This document shows positions 11,185-23,869 of a DNA stretch of 64,000 nt, in pieces. The position numbers were made by a program, and so were the translations under genes. Every line of letters starts with the position of its first letter. Positions within the stretch are counted from its first letter, which is position 1. Source of the stretch: Platerodrilus igneus (lineage: Eukaryota; Arthropoda; Insecta; Coleoptera; Lycidae); NCBI GenBank assembly GCA_036346225.1, contig JARFIW010001750.1, positions 3,658,001 to 3,722,000 on the forward strand, written 5' to 3'. Below the pieces are notes generated by a model. That model ran no database searches and was not told where the DNA came from. It worked only from the letters and a program-made list of their open reading frames with translations.

Positions 11185-11424
11185 CAGAGTCATTTCTTAG
11201 GTATGAACTAAGTGCTGGAAGTAATACACTATTAGCAAGTAATTGAAAAAAGCTTGGTGGCAACACTGCTTCAGAAAGTTCTTCTTTTGCCGCACCATTG
11301 GGATTGATATAGCTTGCTAATACTTGTAATAATACTGTTACATGTTCCTCTTCGCTTCGCTGCTTTAATAAAGCTTGCTCCACATTCCAACTTTGTTGGG
11401 TTGATCCAGTTCCAAACCCAGTGC
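11185..11424 (-). CDS. BIRC6: BIRC6 exon (GTGFGTGST block)
   Basis: Last exon in the window in transcription order, 240 nt. The acceptor is TTATTTCCAG before GCACTGGG and the donor is GTGAGT after GACTCTG. It encodes the highly conserved blocks GTGFGTGSTQQ, WNVEQALLKQRSEEEHVT, VLLQVLASYINP and LPALSSYLRNDS. These are typical of the region of BIRC6 well upstream of its UBC domain. It enters and leaves in phase 1. If the donor is ignored, the frame runs 20-odd codons into the intron and stops, so the splice call matters. The next exon must be left of the window. Confidence 0.92.
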
Positions 11425-11478
11425 CTGGAAATAATAGAAAACATTTTACAGCACAAAAAAATTTACAGTACAATATAC

Positions 11479-11736
11479 CTTTGGCCCAATACAGCTGTGT
11501 TCGTTCATCTTTGGTTTTAGCATCTTTCGAATCCTTGTCACTTCCTATTTGTGTTTGATGCGTGAAAACTCCCAAGCAAGCTAACAGGAGATGTACAACA
11601 CCAATATTAATACTAATTCTTCTTAATAATCGACCATCGTCTGTACTTAAAGGAGTGGAGTCATATAGTTTGCGTAAAACTTCAAAAGGTAAAGTTGGCA
11701 ATGAATCTGCTATAGAAGATTGAAATATATCACCAC
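11479..11736 (-). CDS. BIRC6: BIRC6 exon (GGDIFQ block)
   Basis: A 258-nt exon with acceptor TTAGTTTACAG and donor GTATAT. It begins GDIFQSSIADSLPTLPFEVL and includes STDDGRLLRRISINIGVVHL, conserved in BIRC6, followed by a variable linker (QIGSDKDSKDAKTKD) and LYWAKG. The flanking introns are only 54 bp (11425-11478) and 44 bp (11737-11780). The upstream and downstream exons join in phase 1. Confidence 0.93.
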
Positions 11737-11780
11737 CTGTAAACTAATAATTTAATTACTGCTTAAAATACTGAACGCAC

Positions 11781-11993
11781 CTTCTCCATCATCTGTTACG
11801 CCCAAAACCAGCCGCAACAAACAAGATGCCTTTTTCATATCTTTCAGTAGAACTTCAGCATAATTAGGCAAGCGCAAAAAGAGAGCAAATGCAGTAAGTG
11901 AATGTGTCGGTACATTTGGTGACATTCCTGTTGTCTTTGAAGGTGTACTAGAGCCTTGTAAATCTTCAATGTCTTCATACACATCATCACTTC
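11781..11993 (-). CDS. BIRC6: BIRC6 exon (SDDVYEDIEDL block)
   Basis: A 213-nt exon with acceptor TTTTAATTATAG and donor GTGCGT. The encoded sequence contains SDDVYEDIEDLQGSSTPSK, TGMSPNVPTHSLTAFALFLR and LLRLVLGVTDDGEG, all recognisable BIRC6 blocks. The donor GTGCGT is weaker than the others. The 44-bp intron after it is near the lower size limit for spliceosomal introns. Confidence 0.92.
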
Positions 11994-13971
11994 CTATAAT
12001 TAAAACATATTACAATTCGACAAAAAGCAATCATAACACAATAAAGACTATTTACTTGTTCCAAGTGTGACTTATGAAACACCTAATAGAAGTATATGCT
12101 GCACATAAATTTGTAGTACAAGGATCACTGAAAATTCACAGAAAATATAAACAAATGGACAGTACGTAGAACGCTTTATTGCTACTCAAAATATTCCCCT
12201 TTCCTGACTATACACTTTCGCATTTGCTTGTCACACAATTATTTGAATATCGAAAAAAGAAGTCATCATTGGATAATGAGTCATTATTTTGATGTTGCTA
12301 CTAGTCCAAAATATGAAGGTTTAAAAAAAATTGCGTATAACATGAGATCAACCTGATAAAAGAAAAATATGTCTTGTCGAGCTTAAAAATTACAAAATTT
12401 AGTATTTGAACATGACACACAGAGGCAACAAATTTCTAAAAATTATTTAAAATAAGGTATATTAAATAAATATACTACTTTTTTAACTTACAACTATTGT
12501 TTTTAATTGTGTATATTTTTTAATTGATATATCAAGTTGAAATTTGGATAAATATAAATTGACGCTCGACGTACATACTATATGTCGTGTATTGAACCAA
12601 CCTCCAGATCTTGCATGCTCATCTCTTAACTTTCACTGGTGGTCAAATGGCGCTTCGGTATAATCGATATGAATCATCAGTTGCTATTGACAAGTCTGAT
12701 ACAAGCTTATAATATCCATTCAAACAGGTAAGCTCGGCAAAAAAAAACAATGAAAATAGATTATTTAAATTTTTGAATGAGGAAGAGAAGCACAGATAAA
12801 GTATGTCTGCTCGAACATAATAAAAATCAACTTATTGCAATCAAATGGACAAGTTTTAAGGGTATTACTTTACAATATGCGTAAAGTTAAATCTTCGTAT
12901 GAGCACTACTTTGACTATAACAGGGGCAAACATTCCTTAGGAAAAAGCGAATATTCCAACACGATAACTTCGTCGAAGTGTTGAAAAGTTAAGAGTAGTT
13001 ATATCAGAATGAAAAGTTAGAGATTCTAAATCCAAAATAAAGTACAAATAAAATGAGAGGATGCTTTTTGGAAGAAAAAAAAATGGGATGAGCTTGATAT
13101 CTCACACAAAATGAAGGTTATGTAAAACTGCACAAAAAAAATAAGAATTACGAAAAGTCTAAGTGCTGTTCAAAGTTAGTATGTTTGTACATTTTGTATA
13201 ATAAAATTCTTTATATAAATGCAAGTTGCCATTTTTGTTGACTTTTGTAAAGGTCATTTTCTACTATTTTTTCCTCACTTCATAACATTCCAATTCTTCT
13301 CAGAGTCGTAAGACATATGCTGTCGTGGATAATTTAAGCTGCATATAGATTTGACAAGTATCAGCACATATATTGTTTGCTGCTTAAAAATGATTATTGT
13401 CTTTATAATAATAACACTTTTGTAAACAGCACGCAAGGTATCAAATCAGTATATAATTTGTAATTTAGTCATCCTAACGACTGCATGTGCCAGGGCCTCG
13501 AGAGCAACCCAAATGCTATAGAGCTGATTGTTGCAAAAATGGACAAATTACCTACAACATTAAAACATAACCCATTTGTGGTACTTGGTGCCAGAAATAG
13601 TAGCTCCATCATTTTCTAACAAATACACTACAATTGAAGCAAAGAAACCAATGGTAGTCATTGAAATTCAACGATAGCATCAACGACTCGATAAAAAAAC
13701 TAATAATAAAGGGAATAGTGGCAACGATTCTTAAATTTTTTTTTCAATATTAATGGATTTTATTGAAAAAGATCCTACTACATGGACAAGTAAAGATATG
13801 TTTTAAAACAGCGCTAGAAATTTATCAAAAAACTTAAAATCATAAATGATGCGGCAGAATGAGAAATTAAGTTTATGCATGATTATAATAAAGTTTTGTC
13901 AAAAAATGAGGAGCAAAACAACTTATTCTGCAAATCATATTACAAAATGAAACTTTTAGCATAGAAATGTA
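11994..13971. other. BIRC6 intron, no recognisable gene
   Basis: AT-rich sequence with stops in all frames. A short stretch near 12150-12290 on the plus strand is faintly reminiscent of a decayed DNA-transposon sequence, but it is too degraded to name. Confidence 0.6.
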
Positions 13972-13973
13972 TA

Positions 13974-15685
13974 CAGTGCGTCCCAAAAGTAACGGATATA
14001 TTCGATTAAATGATTATTGACAATTTCTGAGTAAAAAGCTCTGACACATCGATTTTAATTTTTAAATTGTCATTTATTTATGTAATTTTTAACCCCCCAC
14101 CCTTCAACCCCTAAGCGCTAGTATCCCCTACTTAAAAATTTTAAATAGCGATGTACCCCTTGTGATACCTCAATTAATAGCATTTTTCATGCAGAAATAG
14201 AATTTTACAAAAATTTTTAAATCCGTTGATAAACAACTGTTTTATTCAATAAAAACTAATTCACTTAAAGTGCCAATTATCGGGTATGCTTTGACAAACA
14301 AAATGATTGTAAAGTGTCAAATAAGTTTAGTGAAAGTACGTTAGTTCAGTGCGTGTTGCTTGTTCAATAATAAAATGAGACATAACAAAGCCGAAAGGAT
14401 TGAAATTTTAATGATGATTGGCTTTGGAGATAGAATTCGAACGCACAAAGATGTTCGAATTTTATTCAATGAAATTCATCCCAACCTCCCCCCCAATCTC
14501 GCATTCAACGATAAGCCGAATTGAAAATAAACTTCGGAATATTGAACACGTACGAGATAAATCTAAAGATGGACGTCCATCAGCTTTAGATCAAGATTCA
14601 GAATTGGATGTCTTGCTATTTGTGCAGTAAAATCCACATTCAAGCGTTGCGGAAGTCGCTTCACAGTTAAATGCATCAAAAAGTGCAGTTCATAGATTTC
14701 TCCGTAAGCAAAAGTTTCACCCTTACAAAGTGCAATTAGTGCAAGAGTTATCAGATGATGGTTTTGATAGGCGAGCGCAATTTTGTGAGACAATGATAGA
14801 ATTTTGCAATGAAAATCCTGGATTGGAAGGAAATATTATGTTTTCTGATGAGGCAACATTTTATTTAAATGGTACCGTTAATAAGCAGAATTCCGTTATT
14901 GGGCTGATGAAAATCCGCATTGGATGATGGAAGCAAATACATAATTTCTACAAAAGATTAATGTTTGGGCGGGGATAGTGGGTAATAAAGTTATTGGACC
15001 GTACTTTTTTGAGAGAACACTCAATGGGGAACAATATCTAAATTTTCTCCAATTTTGAATGAATTTCGGCTTTAGCGGTACTACATCCGAATGCAGAAGA
15101 TCCTGATTCAACTCATCCCAGTATTTGGTTACAGCAAGATGGTGCGCCTCCCCACTATGCACGTCCAGTACGGGAATATCTCGACCAAGTATTTCCTATG
15201 AGGTGTATTGGTAGACGAGGACAAATTGAATGGCCCGCAATGTCTCCCTTTTGGATTATGTCCTCTGAGGTTATTTAAAATCTAAAGTGTAGTAAACAAA
15301 GTTCAACAAGAGTTTGTCTCTAGATTAGGGCACTGCCTAGCCACTAACGAACAGCAGTTTGAACATTTAATTGAAATTGGGTTTGTTTTTTGCTTTTTAT
15401 TTAAGTATTGTTTATTGAATAAAACAATTATTTATCAACCGATTTAGAATTTTTGTAAAATTTTATTTCTGCATGAAAAATGCTATTAATTGAGGTATCA
15501 CAAGGGGTACATTGCTATTTAAAATTTTTAAGTAGGGGATGCTTAGGGGTTGAAGGGTGGGGGGTTAAAAATTAAAAAATAATAAATGACAATTTAAAAA
15601 TAAAAATCGATGTGTCAGAGCTTTTTACTCAGAAATTGTCAATAATTATTTAATCAAATATATCCGTTACTTTTGGGAAGCACTG
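13974..15685 (+). mobile_element. Tc1/mariner-superfamily element 1 with ~270-bp terminal inverted repeats
   Basis: Long TIRs: 13974-~14250 is the reverse complement of ~15410-15685. Tips read CAGTGCGTCCCAAAAGTAACG on the left and the near-identical CAGTGCTTCCCAAAAGTAACG on the right. TA target duplications lie at 13972-13973 and 15686-15687. The internal transposase is broken. It is related in coding style to the elements at 53627 and 55041. Located in the 3.9-kb BIRC6 intron, antisense to the gene. Confidence 0.92.
14375..15320 (+). pseudogene. Transposase of element 1 (IS630/Tc1-mariner type), degraded
   Basis: The start MRHNKAERIEILMMIG and the helix-turn-helix SHSTISRIENKLR resemble the N-terminal domain found in many insect Tc1/mariner-like transposases. 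A stop follows at ~14628; the frame then gives SSVAEVASQLNASKSAVHRF. First catalytic Asp: IMFSDEATFYLNG (~14840). After frameshifts NVWAGIVGNKVIGPYFFER and QQDGAPPHYARPVREYL carry the second Asp. Near 15255 LLDYVL keeps the third acidic residue, but the expected Trp that follows is a TGA. Three or more disabling changes. Confidence 0.88.
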
Positions 15686-15910
15686 TATATTAAAGTAGGG
15701 TATGTGCTATTACGTAACAGGAAAATGTACTTGGGAAATAAGTATTTTTACAGTCATATAAAAAACAAAATTTTCATTCACAGATCACACTGATGTGCAA
15801 CTACTAAGCACCATAGTACAGGTTCACACTTGTAGCATATATTTGGTTCTCAATGCCAGTTAATACATATTACTGTTTCACGGCTTAATAAACACAATGT
15901 GTGCCCTTAC

Positions 15911-16120
15911 CTTCCACCTTAACCCAATCCGATTCAGATTTCTCTGATGATAATTTTTCAACAGCTGGAGTTCTTACTGTTTCAGGATACACAGCAGGTA
16001 AATGTTGAGCTAATAAGGCTAGCCCACCAACTGAAGTAAACACCTGTAAGGCACTACTAATACAAGGTAGTGATAGTAATGGATGTGGCAATCCAGATTT
16101 ATCAGCTTTTTTTTCGCTTC
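15911..16120 (-). CDS. BIRC6: BIRC6 exon (GGLALLAQHLP block)
   Basis: A 210-nt exon with acceptor TATCTTTCAG and donor GTAAGG. It encodes a short linker (GSEKKADKSGLPHP), the conserved SSALQVFTSVGGLALLAQHL, then PAVYPETVRTP and SDWVKVEG. This lies just C-terminal to the ubiquitin-like insert. It is separated from the previous exon by an 80-bp intron. Confidence 0.93.
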
Positions 16121-16200
16121 CTGAAAGATAAAAATCAAAACAAAATTTTATCCGACATTCATATAAATATAAAAATTTATAAATACTAGTTAACACCAAC

Positions 16201-17704
16201 CTCTAGTAGAGATTACTAGATGAACATAGGGCCATTCTGGGTAATATCTGTGGCATTCAATGACTTTTAATATTTGTCCAAGAGTTAATTCGACAGGTAA
16301 TGCGTGTTCAGAAATTGTTCTACACCGTATAGTTCTCCCAACCAGAGACGTCTCAGATATACATTCGGGTATTGGATATTTCATTTTTTTATTTTGTGGT
16401 GCTGCAGCTGCTTGATTTTTAGCATCTTTTGTGCGTTTATCTTTAGCAGTTAAAGCTGTCGCTACAGTTATATCAGAGTCAATTGCTATTCCCCACAAAC
16501 CTTTAACAGGCTCCATCTTAGCAACCTCCTTCTTATTATTGGTAGGTGTTTCTACTTCAAATGCTGAGGAAAATGAAACATGGAATTCAATTATATCAAC
16601 TAATGATGTGTTGGTACCCAAATACAACAAAGCTTCATTATGTGTTTGTCTGTAAGCTGGATGCAAAGGAAGGTAAGAATGAGATAATACAGAATCTTTT
16701 CCAGAAATAGTTTCATCGGCTTTAACGATGACAGGTACCTTTTCATTTTCCAGTAAAAGTTGTAAAATTAACCTGCGCATAAATCCAGAAATTCCATTAC
16801 GTTGTTGAGTAATGGCATCACATAATATTTTAGCAAGAAACTCTTGATTATCAGGATGACATAGACAACACTTAGAAAGAAACCTAACACATACTTCCTC
16901 AAGTTGCATATGAGCTTCGCTTTTTAAATTTGAACGTTTGGTTAATGGCCTTTTACTTAACCACTGTAAAAGTGGTAACCAAAATAATGAACCATCCTTA
17001 GACCCTAACCAATCACGCATAATTTTTTCGTCACAAATAGTAGCAAAAAATCTTAAAATAGATATCACATTTTCAAGTTTTGCCATTGGATAAACTCCTT
17101 CACCATTGCAATTACAAAACTCTAAGATTGCAGCACATAATTTTTTAGGTAAACCTGAGTCAAGCAATTGCTGTATGGCACTTGGCGATTGACTTACTAG
17201 ACCAATTGTTTCTAAATTTTTTTCTGACAGTTCTAACTGTATAAGATTTTGAATTATCAGTCGTCCATACCACTCAGAATCACATTCAAAGGTTTGCTTG
17301 CTATCATCCGTCATGCTTTCAGGATCTTTGCGATCATCAGAAATTGATGCATCATGATCCGTCGATAAATTGGGAACCAAGACACCCATCATTTGTAACA
17401 AGGAAGAAAATAAATCTGGTTTAATAAAACATAGTGAGCATAGCAAGCAGTTCAGTGAGTGTTGTAAGGCAATGTTATTGCTTGTTAGTGTAGTTAATTT
17501 ATATACCATGTGAAAAAGATTAGTTTCGATAATAGTTGCCAAATTAAAGGATGTTTTTGATTTGTGCATTGTCCACAAAATTGAAGCAATACTTGAAATG
17601 TATGCAGCATTACACAAATTTATATTTTCAGTTGTAACAGCTTCATGGACAGTGGCCATTACCCACCTTAGTAAAATTACAATTCGGTGAAGGGTATCAT
17701 CATT
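16201..17704 (-). CDS. BIRC6: BIRC6 large exon: helical repeats and ubiquitin-like domain
   Basis: A 1,504-nt exon, fully open, with acceptor TATATATTTATAG and donor GTTGGT. It begins NDDTLHRIVILLRWV and encodes armadillo-like helical repeat sequence through ~residue 360 (FLSKCCLCHPDNQEFLAKIL, GISGFMRRLILQLLLENEKV). A Lys-rich low-complexity linker with the NLS-like DKRTKDAKNQ...NKKMKYP follows. It ends with the start of a ubiquitin-like fold (ECISETSLVGRTIRCRTISE, LTLGQILKVIECHRYYPEWP, YVHLVIST). Phase 0 in, phase 1 out. Confidence 0.95.
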
Positions 17705-17756
17705 CTATAAATATATACTATCAATTTCTCATTAAAAATAGTTGTTAAAGACCTAC

Positions 17757-18365
17757 CTCATGTGTACAAATTTGATAAAGTAGTTCGCATGCAGATTGCA
17801 TACCAGCAGAATTCATAAAAAATGGACCTTTAGAACTGATCAAACTTCCATCTAATAAATCAGTCATTGTATGTTTGCTTTCCAAAAGCATTTCTACCAC
17901 GTTAAGTCCATTTTGTCGATTATGAAGACTAAGTTCAAATAATACCTTTTCTAAATGACGCAAATATAAACTAGGTATATGTGTAGGAACTAATAAAAGA
18001 CCACAACATACTGATAACAATTCTGGCACTTGTATTGCACTTTCAATCACTTGACTTTTTAATTCAATATCAGATGATATGGTAAAACAATGACGAAGCA
18101 ATCGTAACCATCCTAAGCTGTATTTACAGTGGTATTCTTCCTCAGATAAATCAATTGCTGGTTTTATATTTCCTCCAAATGCAGATGTTCCTAAAAGTCT
18201 TATTTGAGATAATCCTATATTGTTGGCATCTCTAGGTTTGTATAAACGAAGCTGTATACAATTAATAACCTCAGGAACGGGAAGGTGTAGTCGAATAAAT
18301 GTCATTCCACTGGTAGGTAATGGAGCACATGCAGGCACCAAATGTGAAGGACCATCTGCTGAAAC
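17757..18365 (-). CDS. BIRC6: BIRC6 exon: C-terminal half of beta-sandwich domain and helical repeats
   Basis: A 609-nt exon (203 codons, phase 0 on both sides) with acceptor TTTTTGCTAACAG and donor GTAGGT. Its first ~60 residues complete a galactose-binding-like beta-sandwich (MTFIRLHLPVPEVINCIQLR, LYKPRDANNIGLSQIRLLG). Helical repeats follow (YSLGWLRLLRHCFTIS, SLYLRHLEKVLFELSLHNRQ, LLESKHTMTDLLDGSL). The exon after it is 52 bp away. The exon before it is 21.7 kb upstream because of nested retrotransposons. Confidence 0.95.
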
Positions 18366-18530
18366 CTGTTAGCAAAAATTAATATTTTTTTACAGCAAGT
18401 CATTAAGTAAATACATTTTATTTAATAATGCACTTCAGACATACATCAAGCACACAGGTAGCAATATACATACAAATATATCTGACATAATGATAATTTT
18501 CATTTGTCTTATTCAAATTATAGTTCTATC

Positions 18531-18566
18531 AAATATTATATTATATTATATTATATTATATTATAT

Positions 18567-18614
<48 letters not shown>
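18531..18614. repeat. (TTATA)n then (TA)n microsatellite
   Basis: About nine TTATA units followed by about 18 TA units, ending five bases before the left LTR of Gypsy C. A second TA array lies right after the other LTR at 34666, so Gypsy C inserted into a TA-rich simple repeat and its target duplication cannot be read. Confidence 0.95.
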
Positions 18615-18618
<4 letters not shown>

Positions 18619-19195
18619 TGAAACGAGCTACTACTACCGCGTTTCTTTAATTTAAAACAAGTAATAATAAAGGTCTTTATTACTCACTGTTCACAAGTCT
18701 AATTAACAGTATATGCCTTAATTATAGATGTTTTCAGTCCACTTAACAATGAAGCACTATTACACTAATGAATTTATAAGCACTAATTTCTTCTTAAACT
18801 AACTTCTTTGCCATAGGTCCATTAACAACACTAACACAACTATTTGTTTATACACTTCTATTTATTTATGTATACTACAAGCTGCATGTACATTAGACAC
18901 AGAATATAACATTTATGTATACTTCTAAAAGCTCAAACTACTATTACTTTACAACGTTATAATTTATATTAGACATTCTAGTATAGACTGACCCTTGCAT
19001 TTCTCAGCGGTCATATATACTCAGATATGACTCATCTTCTGGTAATTACGAGAACCTTCCCGGTCTGGCGAGAATGAACAGTGCTGGCGGCGTTTTGTGT
19101 GTTTGATTGCTAGAAGCATTCTAGAATCATGGAGACTATGCAGACCCTACAACGCTTGTATGTTTGACGGGGTTGCATAATAGTAGCTCGCAACA
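18619..19195 (-). repeat. Gypsy C 3' LTR
   Basis: Direct repeat (577 bp) of 34090-34665. On the minus strand it starts TGTTGCGAGC and ends GTTTCA, i.e. canonical TG...CA. Confidence 0.95.
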
Positions 19196-19208
19196 CTACC
19201 CCCTCTTT
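19196..19208 (-). other. Gypsy C polypurine tract
   Basis: On the minus strand AAAGAGGGGGTAG abuts the TG of the 3' LTR. The TAG at its end is also the stop of the tail frame described at 27923. Confidence 0.8.
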
Positions 19209-19280
19209 AAAACCGTTACGTCTCGTAACTGTAAATACATTTGGGCGCCAATTCGAAGAATGATGACGGTATCGGCAGCT

Positions 19281-20082
19281 TGTTACGTGCCAAATCGGCA
19301 CTTAAACATGTTTTTAGGTTAAGTTTTGATGTACGGAAGTTTCGCGCCATAATTTCAAAAGACGCGGTACGCGGGAATTTTAAATAGACTAGGCGTACTT
19401 CCGATACGTCATAGTGAGTTTGCGCAGATGGCGTGACCCTAGAGGGGTAGACGAATAACTTCGTGCGGATGTGAAAAAGACAAAGAGTGGGGACAAAGTG
19501 GTGAGAGGTTTTTCCATGACGCTCTGAAACGTGGCCTTTTTGCCTTGGTTCGTCGAGTGAAGTGGTCGTTTTTTTGGTAACGTATCGCTAGCTTTACCTA
19601 TGTAGTTCCCTTGCTTGCTTATCTTTTGTTTGTCGCACCTTATACCTTTTTCCCGTCATTCCCTGCATAGGTAGGTAATCAGCAACCTTCGGCAAACTGG
19701 ACTCCACGACCCTGATGTCCATGCCCCGCTAGCAGCTCCGGAGGAACCACCATCTTTAATCCCTCCGGGATGTAGCCGGATATCTTATGTGAGTATATTC
19801 TGTTTGTTAAAATTATTCGCTTTTATCTTTCATTGTTTAATTTTTTATATTTCCGATTATGGCGCAATATAAATTATTGGTGACGTCATGGTAGTTTGCA
19901 ACGCGGAATCTGTAATAAGGTTCGCGCTTCCGGCCGTCAGGACGTTGCATTGCTTTCCTATTCAATGCGCTCGCGCGATGTATCTTATGAACTTTGGTAA
20001 CTGTATTATCGGCTTTTAACTGTATTACCGACTTTAAAGAACTATCACCATATAAATGTATCACTAATATAGAAGTGTAATA
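19281..20082 (+). repeat. Gypsy B 5' LTR
   Basis: Starts TGTTACGTGCC and ends GTGTAATA. Direct repeat of 27120-27918 with about 15 differences, including small indels. Confidence 0.92.
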
Positions 20083-20465
20083 AGAATTGCGCCTTTAATG
20101 TGTGAGGTTAGGGTACATTGTATTAAAAGATGTTATTTAAACAGCTTTCTCACTTAAAGAACTCTACTTTTATTCATGTATGTATACAAATAAGTATTTA
20201 CCTTAATTAGATACCTTTAAACACAGTTTATTACAAAATTATCTATTAAAATATAACTTTTGTTGTTTTCTTAACTTTAAAAGACCGTTTTTTGAAACTT
20301 GAATGCACTGTCTTTTATGTTACATTCTAAAAACTGCATTATTGATTTACCTATTGAACTAATAATATCTTAATTACCTTTACAAGAAAACCTTGTGGTT
20401 AAACTTCCTGATTTACGTTAGTATTGCATATCTCATATATATCGTGTCTCAAATAGAAATCCGAG

Positions 20466-21787
20466 ATGAATGTTTCACATTTAAAATCGCTTGAGTTAAT
20501 TTACGAGATTGAGTGTAGGAATATTATTTCTGCATCAAATCAAAACGATAGGAGATCTCAGCTTAGAGCAATTTTAGCCCAGGAAATGAAGGGCGTTGCT
20601 ATCTCAAAGAAGATCGTTTCGGATTGGCCTCACAATGTATCGGAAATTAGATTGTCTTTGGACGATATATCTGGTATAATAAATAGAACAGATCCTCGTC
20701 CTAGTGATACTGAGTTAGGGCGTTTAGGTTCCAGAATAATGCATGTCAAACAGCGTATCGAATTATTATCTTTATATGACGATGAGCAAGCGACCCAAGC
20801 TAAACAAAGTTTGTTGTCCGAAATATTATTACTTGAAGGAATTGTTCTTGACAAACTCAATCCAAATGCAGACGTAGATATATCGTTACCCTTTTCAAAT
20901 CTCGTACTTGCCCAACCTAAACCATTAGGGAAATCTATACCTGTATACAAATGGGGTCTCACTTTTCAAGGGTTTGATTCGCATGTCTCTTTATCGTCTT
21001 TTCTTGACCGGATTAATGATTTCAAAATCTCTCGTGGGTGTACAGATCAGGACTTATTTGTCTCAGCAGGTGACTTGTTTTCAGACTCAGCGTTGATATG
21101 GTACAGGAACATCCGAGACCAAATTTCTACCTGGGAGGAGTTAGTTGCGTGTTTGAAACGAGATTTCCTACCTCATGGTTATATTACCGACCTTTGGAAC
21201 GAGATACGTAATCGAACCCAAGGTACTGACGAAAATGTTTTTCTTTTATTACCTCACTAGAAGCTTTATATAGCAGACTCGACAAAAAACCTTCAGAATC
21301 TGAAATTATCGATCAGTTACTTAGAAATTTAAACCCGTATTTCTCGGAACGTTTGGCATTACAGCAAATCTCTTCGTTAGCCCACTTTAAAGACCTATGT
21401 CATTCTCTCCAGGAAGTGAAGTTAAGGATTGACAAATATCGTCCGCCCCCAGAGAAACAGTCTGGCCTTTTAGAACCCGATTTAGCTTGCCAAGCTCGAG
21501 CTTCCCATAAAGTATCTACCCTTAACGTTCCTTCTACCGTAACTAATAACTCACTTACCTGTTGGAACTGTAAGAGAAGTGGACATAACTATAATGTCTG
21601 CACATACCCCAGAAATATTTTTTGTTATGGTTGTGGCCGCTCAAATATCTACAAATCTAACTGCACGAATTGTAATCCTAATGTATCGGGAAACTCTCGT
21701 CAAGATATTTCAAATCAGGGCGTGAATATCTCAAGGATCCAAAATCGTCCTCATCCCCAATCATTCAACGGACCCAGACGTCAATAA
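20466..21787 (+). pseudogene. gag: Gypsy B gag
   Basis: ATG 20466 opens a 264-codon frame: an N-terminal coiled-coil-like region, then a capsid (VYKWGLTFQGFDSHVSLSSF, SALIWYRNIRDQISTWEELV, CLKRDFLPHGY). A one-base shift near 21236 moves the gene to the next frame, which runs to 21787 (LDKKPSESEIIDQLLRNLNP, LAHFKDLCHSLQEVKLRI). The nucleocapsid has one good CX2CX4HX4C knuckle (CWNCKRSGHNYNVC) and a second with the His missing (CYGCGRSNIYKSNC). Typical of Mag/Gypsy-type Gag. Confidence 0.88.
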
Positions 21788-21829
21788 ATTCAAATCATAA
21801 AACTACTTCTAACGTTGTACCGTCATTAA

Positions 21830-23868
21830 ATTTATATAATAATAATACCGCTATTGTTAATGTACAAAATGCCTTACCTTCATTAGAGGAATTATGCTAT
21901 ACTACTCCAGCCGAGTGGTCTAAGTGGTTACAAACCGTCAATTCCTTTTATCATAAAAAGACTGTTGCCTCACAACTTGTTAAAAAACCCTTCGATAATC
22001 GTCCACACTTATCTATCTCAATTGGTTCCTTAAATGTAATTGCTTTATTGGACACAGGTTCTTCATGCTCCCTTATAAATAACGAAGGTTTACATCAATT
22101 ATCTAAACAAAATATTAATATTCAAATTATTCCCGAAAAAACTTCCATAAATTTAGCTGACGATAATCAAATACATGTAACGGGTTCCCTTAAGTTAAAA
22201 ATTCGAGTAGAATCTCTTGAACGTGATGTTTTATTTTTGATTGTGCCTGCATTAGCTAATCCCTTTCTACTAGGTGTTGATTTCTGTAAACTTTTAATGT
22301 CACTTTATTTCCAGGATTTTCATGGCAAACCTCTATTAAAACAAATTCTTGTGCATCTACAGGAATATCTAACAAAATCTCTCTTACTGATTCCCAAAAT
22401 ATAACTCTTAACGCTACAATTGACAAATTTCGCAAACTTAATACCTCCGAACTTGGTTGCGTTACAACTGCAACACACGTTATCTCTACAGGTGATGCCC
22501 TCCCTTTTAAGCAACGTCAATATCCCTTATCGCCTGCATTACAAAAGCATTTACATGCTGAAATAGATAAAATGTTAGAATCTGGTGTTATCTCTCCCTC
22601 AAATTCACCCTGGACGTCTCCCGTATTATTAGTTCGGAAAAAGAATGACGAATGGCGTGTCTGTTTTGATGGCAGGAAGTTGAATTCCGTGACTGTTCCA
22701 GATGCTTACCCTCTACCTAGAACTGACTCAATTTTAAGCCGGCTTCGTAACGCAAAATTTATCTCATCTATAGACCTTAGACAAGCTTTTTATCAGATAC
22801 CCCTCGACCTATCTTCTCGTCAAAAAAACTGCTTTTTGTGTTCCAGGCCGAGGTCTTTTCGAATATAATTTTTTGCCATTTGGTCTCTGTAACGCTCCAC
22901 AAACTTTACAACGTACTATGGATCAAACGTTAAGTCCTATCTTACATCAGGTACGTGCCTTTGTATTTTTAGATGATATCTTAGTTATCTCAAGTTCTTT
23001 CGATGAACATATCGCCACATTAAATGAAGTTGCAGAACGTTTAAACGCAGCAGGTTTTAAGATAAACTGGGAAAAGCCTCAATTTTGTTGTTCATCCCTT
23101 ACATTTCTTGGTTTTATTATCGATGGAACTGGCCTACGAGCAGATCCTGCTAAAGTCGACGCTATTACTAAATTTAAAACACCTAAAACCGTTACCGAAA
23201 TCAAACGTTTAATTGGAATGATTAGCTATTATCGCATCTTTCTACCCAACCTTTGAACTATATCTGCACCCATTACCGCTTTAATTAAAAATAAAAAGAA
23301 ATCCCAAACTATCAAGTGGAATTCAGAATCCCAACAGGCTTTCGAACAAATTAAAACATTAATCACTTCAGCACCTATCTTAATTTCACCCAATTTCGAT
23401 GAAAAGTTTTATATACAAACCGATGCCTCGCTTACTGGTTTAGGTGCAATGTTGTTCCAGGTAAGCAATGGTTTAGAACATCCTATCGCTTATGCGAGTC
23501 GTGCCTTAACTTCTGCCGAACAAAAATACTCAGCAACCGAACGAGAATTATTGGGCGTTATCTTTGGCATCGAGAAATTTAGAGGATATGTTGAAGGCAC
23601 ACACTTTACCGTAATCACTGATTGTGCAGCTCTCACGTGGCTTAATAACTTGAAACAGCCCGCAGGTCGTTTGGCAAGATGGAACTTGCGTATATCTCAA
23701 TTCACTTTTGACGTTAGGCATAGGCCTGGCAAATTAAATATCGTACCTGATGCCTTATCTCGTGATGTCGTTTCTCTTAACCTTCCAAATTTAATTCTGG
23801 ATACCTGGTACCTCAATATGATTAAAAAGTTTCCGATAATCCCGACAAATTCCCTACCTTTCGTGTAA
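21830..23868 (+). pseudogene. pol: Gypsy B protease, reverse transcriptase and RNase H
   Basis: Protease: ALLDTGSSCSLIN with the catalytic DTG at ~22050 and FLLGVDF later. A frame change follows near 22300. RT: ESGVISPSNSPWTSPVLLVR, VCFDGRKLN, FISSIDLRQAFYQIPL. Another frame change near 22850 leads to MPFGLCNAPQTLQRTMDQ and the catalytic FLDDILVIS. A TGA at ~23255 interrupts LPNL/TISAP in the same frame. RNase H: FYIQTDASLTGLGAMLFQ, YSATERELLGVIFGIEKF, VITDCAALTWL, RHRPGKLNIVPDALSR. Domain order and motifs are standard; only indels and one stop spoil it. Confidence 0.9.
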
Positions 23869-23869
23869 C

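Noticed and set aside
12150..12290. Faint transposase-like reading in the BIRC6 intron
   Set aside because: Only a few residues look familiar; too degraded to support.
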